From Welwitschia mirabilis (Eukaryota; Gnetophyta; Gnetopsida; Welwitschiales), in NCBI GenBank assembly GCA_051453625.1, contig JBOZIK010000001.1, positions 93,400,750-93,464,749 on the forward strand: a DNA stretch of 64,000 nucleotides. The letters are read 5' to 3'. The notes beneath the pieces were generated by a model. The model ran no database searches. It saw nothing but the letters and a program-made list of their open reading frames with translations, and had not been told where the DNA came from. This document shows positions 55,723 to 64,000 of this stretch, in pieces (the first letter of the stretch is position 1; every line of letters begins with the position of its first letter). A program made the translations under genes and the position numbers.

Positions 55723-56810
55723 TTAATATGATTCTTCTTCTTTCTCCTTCTTATTTTCATCTTTAGAATTTGGGTATTCTTCTTCTTTTTCTTCTCTTAT
55801 TGTATTCTGAGTAGAGCTAAAAAATTCCTTAGAAGTATTTATAATCTCATACCCTACTGTGATGAATGTCTCTTTCATATGTCGAGTGTGAAAATATAGC
55901 CTTTTAAGGTACAATATAATCTCTTCAGGAGAGGCCTGCTTTAGAGAAGGATACTTAAAAGCTTTTTAGATCTAAATAAAATGTGCAAGCAGAATAGAAT
56001 GACATGCATAATGAAAGACATAGGAATTAATATTTCAAGCTTGGGATGCATTTAGACTCTAAAATAAGGATAGATATTAGCAATTAGGATGGAGTAAGAA
56101 AGAGCCCTAGTTTAATGATATTCCAACTAAGAGGCCATATTCTTAAGAATAATGGTAGGAGCATTAATGGAGTGACTAGTTTCTAGCAAGTACAATAGAT
56201 GAACATGATAGTTTGAGATGTCATCAAGATAACCCAGAAGAGGTAAAAAATTTTAAGTGAAAAATAAATAAAGAAAATGGTATTTTGAGGTAAGACAGGA
56301 ATTAGAAAGGGTGCTTTTCGACCAAATGAATTTTCTAAAGAGTTTCTTGGTGACCTCCATCTTGTTCTCCATGGATTCAAACAAGGGCCAAAATCCTCAT
56401 AATCTCCTTAAGGAAAATTTCTAAGGGAGGCTATCAAATCTATAGTAACTCGAATTATCCTTTTAAAAATAAGGGTCATAAAAGTGAAGGAATCCACATT
56501 AAATAAAGCATTACAGTAGAACATATGGGTATGAAAAGAGTAATATAACCCATAAATCTTAATAAAGTAAGAAATACCTAGATTATTTAAGAGTCTTACC
56601 ACATCCTCTTCTGATGCTATAGGCCTTTCTTAACAGATAGGTTTTTTTTCAAACTTTTCACTGAACTTTTCCAAGTCCCCATCTAACATTCTGGAGTAAA
56701 AATACCTTGAATATTACTTATTGGTTTTTTCTAATGAGCTCTTTTGGATGGATTCTCTATCATTTGAAAGCATGTTGCACTTTCTAAAGATAAAGCAAAT
56801 GAAAGAAGAA
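55723..56810 (-). pseudogene. C3 env-like third ORF remnant
   Basis: Same position and direction as in C2. Legible segments from the N-terminal side: NYHVHLLYLLETSHSINAPT, IILKNMAS, RALSYSILIANIYPYFRV, HPKLEILIPMSFIMHVI. At the end, the open frame 55914-55723 reads MYLKRLYFHTRHMKETFITV, then YEIINTSKEFF and an acidic Lys/Glu tail. The segments line up with the C2 copy one by one, so both come from one ancestral ORF of roughly 350-400 codons. Its function is unknown to me; such ORFs in SIRE-type elements are called env-like. Confidence 0.65.
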
Positions 56811-57179
56811 AATTAAATCTAAGAAAGATAGGTAAATAGGTATGCACAAAGAAGATGGAACTCCATAAGATTTTATAAATAGGGGCAATGAAGTTAGATT
56901 TAAGAGAAAATTGGGACCACTATATTTTTCTACTTTATAATCCTACAGGTCCAAGAAACTAAATTATGATCTAGTTAATCCATCACGATTTAGGTCGAGA
57001 TAATTCTAGGTCTAATCAACCCATACTTTAGTCCATTCGACCCAACTAGATTTAGGTCTGATCTAGGAAATACTAAATGACCAAACACAATTAGATAAAC
57101 CTAACTTTTCTAGATCTAGTTGAGAAAATTTAAGGTCTAGTAGATCATCTTGCTTTTAGTCAAAGGACAATGAAATAAT
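56811..57179. other. C3 spacer between RNase H and env-like ORF
   Basis: No motif. It holds several TAGTTGA/GTCTAGTT-type phrases like those in the LTR (56940-57160). Confidence 0.4.
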
Positions 57180-58620
57180 ATCCAATCCATAACAAAGTCT
57201 CAAACAATTGTGAAAGTTTAGAGGTTTTTTAAAAATATCATCTGGTTGTCTATTAGTGCTTATAATGCTCATATAAATGTTAACTTTTTCTAATTAATCT
57301 CTACGAAAATGGTATCTTAAATTGATATGTTTAGTTCAAGATGTTGATTAGGATTTTTTGAGATATTATTATAAAAAATTAGAACTATTTAAAATTAACT
57401 CCAAAGTCTTTGAGCATTTTCTTCATCCATAGAAGGTGAGTATAATAAATCCTTGCTGTTGTATATTCTACTTTTACTATTCAAAGGAAGATCAAGTTTT
57501 TTTTCTTACTTATCCATCCTACCAAGTATGATCCTAAAGAAAATAATTTTCACTAGTGATTTTTTAATTATCTTTACAACCAGCTCAATCTATGTCATTA
57601 AAACCTACAATCTCAAAGGATGTTTTTGTAGGATATCATAATCCATAACCACTTATGTCTTTTATATATCTTATGATTCTTTTAATATTTTAGAGGTGTG
57701 ATTTCTTTGGTTAAGTTTGATAACTTACATACATATAAACACTAAACATTATGTTGAGTGTACTATGATTAAATACAATATACTTTCTATCATGCTTCTA
57801 TATATTTTCCATAATCATCAAGACTAACTTTATATGAAGTTGAAATAGGTGTGTCAATTGGTTTTGCATTTTTTAGTCCAAATCATTTGATCATGTCCTT
57901 TGGGTATTTAGATTGAGAGATAAAAATCCCATGTCTTGTTTGTTTAATTTAAAGGCATAAAAACATTCAAACTTTACCTATCATAATCATTTCAAGTTTT
58001 GTGGTTATAATGCTAGAAAATTATCTTGAGAGATATTTTTTTAGCTCTAAAAATTATGTAGTTAACATATATTTAAAGGATGATAAAGTTATTTTTAAGA
58101 TTTTTGACAAATATATTCTTATATACAATTCCACCAATGTAACATGCTTTTAAGAAATTTTGGTAATTTTTCATACCAAACCTTTGGAGCTTATTTTAAT
58201 TTGTACAAAGCCTTTTTGAATCTATAAATATGGTTTTATTTGTGTGGATATATGAAACTTTGTGATTGTTTCATGTAAACTTTTTCATTAATGGTTTTAT
58301 TTAAAAAGTACTTTTCACATCCATTTGAAAAATCTTAATATTCTTAAAGGCTACATATAAGAGAAACATTCTAATAGTGTCTAGTCTAGCCACTGGAGCA
58401 AATGTATCTTATACATCTATTCCTTTAATCTAGTTGTATCTTTAAGCTACTAATCCTACCTTATTATTAATCACTTTATTGTGTTCATCACACTTATTCT
58501 TAAAGATCCATTTTGTTCTAATTACATTCAATCTTTTAATCTTTATACTAACTTCTAAACATCATTTCTTTTGAATTGTTAAAGTTTATCTCACATAGTC
58601 ATCATTCATTCTTCAAGAGA
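57180..58620 (-). pseudogene. pol: C3 reverse transcriptase and RNase H
   Basis: From 58620 down, with stops: TKWIFKNKCDEHNKVINNKV (family xKWVFRNKxDExGxVxRNKAR), YNQIKGIDV, DTFAPVARLDTIRMFLLYVA, NIKIFQMDVKSTF (family KLFQMDVKSAFLNG). The catalytic loop IYVNYIIF (about 58056-58068) has YVNY where YVDD is required. Then GIFISQSKYPKDMIK, FGLKNAKPIDTPIST, RHKWLWIMIS and the RNase H end VEYTTARIYYTHLLWMKKML. The enzyme would make cDNA in the particle; the lost Asp pair rules this out. Confidence 0.92.
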
Positions 58621-59570
58621 TTTGGCCTCTTCAAACTTTTTGAATTTAATTTGAGAGATAAAAAATATGGACATAAAAAATTTTTAATAGAGTTTTTATT
58701 TTTAATTTTGATCTTATGTCTCTAATGTTAGACTCAAGTGGATGATCTTTTAGTTCTTTAAAATTTTTAAAAGTAACCTCTTGAGATGGCTCTTCTTCCT
58801 TTTTAGTTATTACTTTTTTTATTGTGGAGGTATTTGGATTTAGATTTTTGTCACCATTTAAAAGAATAAGTCTTATACTAAAGTCATCTATTTAAATGTT
58901 TATAGATTTTTCCACTATTAGACTTTATTTGTTGAAAACCCGATAGGTTCTACTTCCAGTTGAGTATCCTAAAAATATTGTTTTATTAGCTTTAGATTTA
59001 AATTTTCTCAAATTTTTTCTATCTATTAAGACAAAGCATTTACTTTTATAAACCTTAAAATATAAAACATTCATTTTTCTTTATTTTCATAGTTCATAAG
59101 GGGTTTTATCCATACCTAGTCTTAGATAGACTCTGTTAATAATATAGCATGTAGTACTAACTGATTTAATCTAAAACATTTTAGAAACTTCCTTATCATT
59201 TAGCATTATTCTTATCATTTCTTGAAGGACTTAGTTTTTTCTATCTATAATTTCATTTTTTTAAGGAGTCTCTAGGGGTAAAAGCTGATGTTCTATACCA
59301 TTGTCTAGATAATACTTCTCAAAAAGATGATTTTCAAATTCTCCTCCATAATCACTTCTAATTATTTTGATAGTGTATCCTTTCTTATTTTGGATTTTAT
59401 TATGAATTTTAAAATAACTTTTAAATGTTTCAAATTTATTTCCTAAAAAAATCAATTTAATTAAATCAAGAGAATTCATCTACCATGATCAAGAAATATC
59501 ATTTTACTTTTATGAGAAGTCTTAACTTGTTTTTCTTTTTAACACACATAACACAGCCATATTTTTCAAT
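58621..59570 (-). pseudogene. pol: C3 integrase and linker
   Basis: The 72-codon open frame 59479-59261 holds KKGYTIKIIRSDYGGEFENH, then GIEHQLLPLETP (family IRSDHGxEFxN...GIxHxxSxPxTP), with the second catalytic Asp. Beyond a stop comes EIIDRKN with LQEMIRIMLND, so the catalytic Glu has become Asp. STTCYIINRVYLRLGMDKTP, LGYSTGSRTYRVFNK and LKDHPLESNIRDI follow. Stops stand at the family's Trp (FWAEA) and Gln positions. Confidence 0.9.
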
Positions 59571-60220
59571 GTTAAACTTAAGGATTTATTTGACATTATT
59601 ATTTTTAAATATGGTTTTAAGATGATAATAGTTTACATATCCTAGTCATTAGTTTCATAATCCTTCTTGATTTTTATGATAAAAATAATAAGCCGATAAA
59701 GATTAATCAATGTTGTAAACATTACCTATTCTATTTGCTTTAAGAAGAACTTCATTTGTTTACTAAGTCTAACTTTACATTTTTTAATATCAAAGATAAC
59801 TTTATAACCTTTATAAAAAATTTGAACAATACTCAATAAATTATATTTAAGATCATTCACATATAAAACTTCATTAGTTTTAGACATGCTACCTCCATCA
59901 GTGCTTCCAATGCCTTCAATCTTTACATTTTCATTATCATCAAATATTACTTCTTATTCATCAAATTCATCCAAATATTATAATATTGATTTATTACCTA
60001 TCATATACTAAGAACAATCACTATCCATGTACTAACAAGTTACATTTATATTTTAAAATCTATTTCAATCAAGAAAATTTTCAAATTATCAACCCTTATG
60101 AACCTAGTTCACTTAAACTATTGTGGTACACATCTCCTTAGGATAAATTTAAAAGAGAAAGTACTAGAAAAGCTTAAAAAAAGAATTGACATGCTACTAA
60201 CTTATGTGTATTTGATGGAT
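59571..60220 (-). pseudogene. pol: C3 protease and pre-integrase region
   Basis: Minus strand near 60030-59830: YMDSDCS, YMIGNKSIL, then EVIFDDNENVKIEGIGSTDG and VLYVNDLKYNLLSI. This is the same block as in C2 (WYLNSGHSQHMIG..., LYVNGLKHNLLSIS). The active site DSG reads DSD. At 60220 the sequence switches to the G5 LTR. Confidence 0.85.
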
Positions 60221-61255
60221 TGTTATGAGCTATTTTATAAGACATTTACATAAGTTTAGATGCAATTCTAAGGATTATGGAGAATTTATGAAAGATCTAA
60301 AAAATTATAATTCTTGACATGATTAAAGACATTTAAGGCACGTTCTGATAAAAATGGCTTTGGAGAAAGTTCACTAACAAAAAGGGCTATCTTCTCCTCA
60401 CTTAAATGGATAAAGAATATTATCGTCACCTTTGTCATCCCCACAACAAATAGGAAAACAATACTATATATGCCACATTGGATGCTGACATGGATTAGAG
60501 CCAATACTACTGAGTCATGCATTGCAAAGAGTTGTCATCCCCATGATTATTACCATGACATATAGGATGATAATTGTAATGTTTAAGCCATCATTTTCTT
60601 TATTCATACCGAAGACAGATAGGACAATACTTGTAACTCCCAGCTAATCTTTTTCCATTTCTTCCATTTCGTTCTTGTAATTGAGCATGTTTTGTAGCAC
60701 CTTTTGTATGTAAATTTTGTTTCTCAAATCTATAAATAAGACTTCTCTTTGACTTTTCTCTCCATATTCATTTACACCTGACATTTTTGTAATAGGATAT
60801 CAAAGGTTTAGAGATTCATCTCATGAGTTGAAAAAAGATGTTCCCTTGGTGAAGGGTAATGCATCTTTCATTAAGGCTTAGCTACTTTGTAACCCAGACG
60901 TTGATTCTTTCTAATACAAAACTCTATTTTCATTTGTGCATATTAGTTTATTATATGTTCCTTATGGTTTAGGTTGTCGTTAATCCAGTGATAGTTTCAT
61001 TAGTGATATAAGTCTTAAAGGTAGCCTTTATTAAGGCTAAAAGAAAGCAATTTAGATTTACTTTGCATTGTATTTAGATTTAGTTGTATTTTCATTACAT
61101 TATTTCTTTATTTCCTACATTATTATTTAATTTTGATTACTTTATTTAACTAAAAATTAATCCTTATTCTTATCTTGTAAGTCTTCAATGGATTACAACA
61201 TTTAGATCACTCCCATTCATATTAGAGTGTGTATGCAAAAATACACACTGTAACA
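60221..61255 (+). repeat. 5' LTR of G5
   Basis: It begins TGTTATGAGCTATTTTATAA, aligning with the G2 LTR start (GATGCAaATTCTA.., TTTATGaAAGAT phrases), and ends ATACACACTGTAACA before the primer site. TATA at 60731-60740. It carries GTCATCCCCA/ACATATAGGATGA phrases like G2. Confidence 0.75.
60731..60740 (+). promoter_or_regulatory. TATA box of the G5 LTR
   Basis: TATAAATAAG, in the same relative place as TATAAATAGA of G2. Confidence 0.55.
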
Positions 61256-61256
61256 T

Positions 61257-61276
61257 CTTGGCATCGTTCCCAGGAA
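61257..61276 (+). other. Primer-binding site of G5
   Basis: CTTGGCATCGTTCCCAGGAA is close to the Athila/Tat site TTGGCGCCGTTGCCGGGGA. Confidence 0.75.
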
Positions 61277-61719
61277 AGACTGCTAAGAAGCATGAGGATT
61301 ATCATCATTTAGATGAGTAAATTAAAATTTTATCTAGTTGTTTATCCATAGAAGTATTTTATTTTGATTAGAAACTATAGATTTTATATTTACAGTATTT
61401 CAGTTTCAATTTTAGTAGTAAAATAAATGTTGTCTCTTCTATTATCTTCATAATAGGTAGGATAATAGTATATGATTTTAGTTTTTATTTTTAGATTATA
61501 GTTTTCTATTAGAATAATAGTAATCAGTCTTTATAATCTCATTTTTCATCCATGTGATAAGAGGGACGATAGATTTAGTTTTTTATTTTTGTTCTATGAA
61601 GTTTTATTTCCTAATCTCTATGTTTGTCATACCCTCTATCATCCCCATAACAGTTGGGATAACTATATGTTGTCTTTAATTTTGTTTTCTATTATTTTCT
61701 ATTTGCAAGATGTTGTGAC
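61277..61719 (+). other. Leader of G5
   Basis: Noncoding leader between primer site and gag ATG. It contains further GTCATxCCC..CATCCCCATAACA phrases (61555-61665) resembling those in the LTR. Confidence 0.5.
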
Positions 61720-62880
61720 ATGGTTGATTTAAGAAAGAAGTATTAGAGAGAAATGATGTTAATAGAAGAAAACATCTAGGAAGACCTAGTCGACTTCGAA
61801 ATCGAATCTGAAAAATAATCTCTAGGTGCATATAATCTTCCTTTTGAATTTACTTTTTCTAAATACAATCCCATTTAAGAAAATTTTGTAGAAGATAATC
61901 ATTTTAGAATGTTGAGTGATACCCAATATCAAAAGCAAGTCATAGGGTCTTTAACCCCTAGTCCTAATGTAAACCTTACCCTTAGGGGATTACTAGCAAA
62001 TAGGAAATGAGAAATTCAAATGTCTTTTGGTTTACCATAAGGAGATGATGTTGAGTTAAAAAATCTAAATGCCTATTTAATATTTAATGATAAACTTGAT
62101 GAGGACCCTTTTCAACACATTTAGAATATAGAATAGTTAGTTCTTACCTCAGGGAATGAAAAGAAAAGGATTAGTGATTGAACATACATGGTTATTTTTC
62201 CTATGACATTGAAGGAAAGAGCAAAAAATTGGCTAAAAAATATACCCCAAAAAAGTTTAAAATCTTGGGATCAAGTCCAAGAGGCTTTCATTAAAAGGTT
62301 CATGACTGAAAAATCCATTAGAAAAAGGAAAAATAAAGTAACAAATTTTCAACAACAGCCAAGTAAGAATTACAATTCCACATGTGAATGCTTCTTTATA
62401 GCAATTCACTCTAATCTAATAGATGCCTTCACATAAGAATAACTAGTTAACTCCTTTTATAGTAGGCTAAACCACCACATGAAATAAATTATAAACTTTT
62501 ACTATAGTGGAAACCTAATGAATATCACACTAAACAATTCTTAGAAAATATAAGAACTTTTGAAGGTCAGTTAAACTTGGCTAATATCAAAAGAAAATTA
62601 CACTATAGAATAATTCATCAGATATTTAAAGGAGGTTAAATAAGAAAAGGAGGTATAAAACAACCTACAAATTTGATTAAAAATTTTACAGTACACTAAA
62701 ATGATTTTAGATGTCAAATCAGCAACTGAGTGGAATGTGATGCCAACATGTGACTTATATAAGGATAACTCTTACATTACCATGAATTTTCCACTATTGC
62801 CAACATATAAAGAGAAAATACATGAAAAAGTTTGTGCTTTTAATAAAACATTTCCAAACTTTAAAAATTAAAATTAGGCA
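61720..62880 (+). pseudogene. gag: G5 gag remnant (Athila/Tat type)
   Basis: ATG at 61720 (MVDLRKKY, stop, REMMLIEENI). The frame then runs with few stops: LPFEFTFSKYNP, SLTPSPNVNLTLRGLLANRK, GDDVELKNLNAYLIFNDKLD. The open stretch 62188-62436 (82 codons) reads MVIFPMTLKERAKNWLKNIP, then SLKSWDQVQEAFIKRFMTEK, a textbook Retrotrans_gag core (LFPFSLKDxAKxWLxxLPxxSIxTWxxLxxxFLxKFFP). A zinc-knuckle relic CDLYKDNSYITMNFP follows near 62750. The ATG choice rests on the parallel position in G2. This is the best preserved gag in the window. Confidence 0.9.
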
Positions 62881-63207
62881 CAACTTAGGTTGAATACATA
62901 AAATTTTAATAATAAGTTTCAAAATAGTTTTAAGCTTTTAAAAATCAAATTTAGAATTCAAACTTCCAAACCATTTTATCAAACTTTTAACATCCCAAGG
63001 ATCCACACATAAACTTTATGGATGAATTTAGAATATCAAAAGAAAAAATACATGTCAACTTAGAAAAGAAAAACTCCAACATTAAAAACTTAGTAAATAC
63101 TCTTCAACAAACAATGTTGACAAACCAAAGATCATAAGGATTATTGGCTATGCAAACTTTACCAAATCCTAATGAAATGAGAAGAGACTATAAGGTTGTA
63201 ACTAATA
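62881..63207 (+). other. G5 internal sequence before the C4 insertion
   Basis: Asn/Phe-rich low-complexity coding remains of gag (as at 18600-18720 in G2), then a switch to the C4 LTR. Confidence 0.5.
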
Positions 63208-64000
63208 GGATCGAGAACCCTGGGGGGGTGGAGATGCATAGGTTCTTTCAAAAACTTAGACTTAAAAAAATATTTAGATAATCTAATCACCACTTACATA
63301 TAAAAATAACAAAAATTAAGAATGAACATATAAGAAATGAAAAATTAAATTTAATAAATCAATAGACACAAAATCATAAACTACTTGTTTAGATGTACGT
63401 AGGATTTATGGTGGTTCAAGAACTCCCCTACTCTACTCTCGATGATTAGCTTCTTCTAAGCCTAATCTTGGATCACTATTACTTCACAGGTTTTGCTAGG
63501 TTTACCTATAACCCTTACAAGTAAATTTTTTTAGGCTAAGTCTCAATNNNNNNNNNNAGTAGCTCTGATATTACATGTTCAGTATAAGTATAATGAATGG
63601 AGCTCTTCTCCAATATAATACAATGATGAAGTCCTTAGATCTAATTCTAAGCAAAGTTCTATTGCCAAGAATAGATCTCCTCAATGATATATGAATCTAT
63701 ATAATGATGTTTTAGTGAGAAATAACACTCAATCTTTCATATTCACAATGAATATACAGATTTAGAAAAATGCCAAAACATCTCTAGGTCATCTATTACC
63801 TAACTACTTATAATGAAGAGTTACTAGAATTTATTACAAATGAATTACATCTTTAATGGCTATAAATAGCTAAAAAAAGATTAGGTAACAGATAAGTAAA
63901 GAATACATAATGTTTACAACATTTGCTTTTTTGCATTGTTTAGTCGATTCCATAAAAATTTGGTCAACCCTATGAGAACTTAATCGATCCCATACTAGGT
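63208..64000 (-). repeat. LTR of copia C4, running off the window
   Basis: It begins TAGGATCGAGAACC, the shared 3' terminus of C2 and C5 LTRs in reverse. It matches the C5 LTR in reverse over long parts (63780-63925 against 14100-14240). No primer site stands at its low-coordinate end, so it is the 3' LTR of a minus-strand element (or a solo LTR) inserted in G5. GTCGAT/GTCAACC phrases mark its U3 side (63940-63990). Confidence 0.8.
63548..63557. other. Assembly gap (10 N)
   Basis: A short N run within the C4 LTR. Confidence 1.

Larger units (their letters stand above)
54112..60220 (-). mobile_element. C3: SIRE-like copia element, 5' part cut by G5
   Basis: Minus strand, in order from 60220 down: protease, integrase, linker, reverse transcriptase, RNase H, env-like ORF, purine tract, 3' LTR. 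It is the only copy in the window with RT and RNase H in place, and shows what C2 has lost. Gag, primer site and 5' LTR are separated by the G5 insertion and lie beyond the window. All frames are broken. Confidence 0.85.
60221..63207 (+). mobile_element. G5: Athila-like gypsy element, 5' part (cut by C4)
   Basis: Inserted in C3 protease/gag sequence. It comprises the 5' LTR, primer site and ~1.1 kb of gag, and then is itself interrupted at 63207 by the copia LTR C4. Protease, pol and 3' LTR would lie beyond the window. It is a relative of G2 by gag, primer site and LTR phrases. Confidence 0.8.

Noticed and set aside
60286-60522. 78-codon minus-strand open frame as a gene
   Set aside because: It lies inside the G5 LTR and reads antisense to it; no homology seen.

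Overview
The window is repeat-rich nuclear DNA of a seed plant, almost certainly pericentromeric or other heterochromatin. It is very AT-rich, CG dinucleotides look rare by eye, seven N runs interrupt the assembly, and I can support no host gene. What can be read is a nest of old, broken LTR retrotransposons of two kinds. One is Ty1/copia, with methionine-tRNA type primer sites (TGGTATtAGA-like) and SIRE/Maximus-like proteins. The other is Ty3/gypsy of Athila/Tat type, with TTGGCnCCgTT-like primer sites and Athila-like gag, protease, RT and integrase. The species cannot be named from sequence alone.

Left part (1-8.8 kb): a minus-strand gypsy gag remnant (1.56-2.37 kb), LTR-like DNA with a minus-strand TATA box (about 4-5.65 kb), and a minus-strand Athila-type reverse transcriptase remnant (7.55-8.70 kb) that stops against a truncated copia LTR.

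Middle part (8.8-40 kb): a plus-strand copia shell (C1) with a cut-down 5' LTR, primer site, gag and protease-integrase at 8.8-12.0 kb, and a 3' LTR at 38.92-40.03 kb. Between these lie a minus-strand LTR-like block (12.0-13.6 kb); the 5' end of a second copia (C5, 13.64-15.34 kb) ending in a 100-N gap; a (GT)n tract; a gypsy element with both LTRs and a near-perfect target duplication (G2, 15.85-22.91 kb); and a second gypsy-like element (G3, 23.65-38.45 kb) that is itself split by a minus-strand copia element (C2, 27.30-35.49 kb). C2 also has a near-perfect target duplication.

Right part (40-64 kb): a minus-strand Athila integrase remnant (G4). Then a minus-strand copia with very short LTRs (C6, 41.25-52.72 kb) that contains remnants of another copia (C7) and a 3.4-kb non-autonomous element (44.35-47.78 kb). 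The leader of that non-autonomous element carries a two-level tandem repeat. Then a minus-strand copia (C3) keeping 3' LTR, env-like ORF, RT/RNase H, integrase and protease (54.11-60.22 kb), cut by a plus-strand Athila-like element (G5, 60.22-63.2 kb), which is cut in turn by a minus-strand copia LTR (C4) running off the right edge.

Nothing here looks translatable: every gag/pol segment has several stops or frameshifts, often at positions where the family has Gln or Trp, as expected from decay of methylated cytosines. The points most worth a second look are the two-level repeat at 44.94-45.97 kb, two elements that have each lost their RT by internal deletion, and the env-like third ORF kept in both C2 and C3. 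I found no CRISPR, host operon or other novel biochemical system, and do not claim one.
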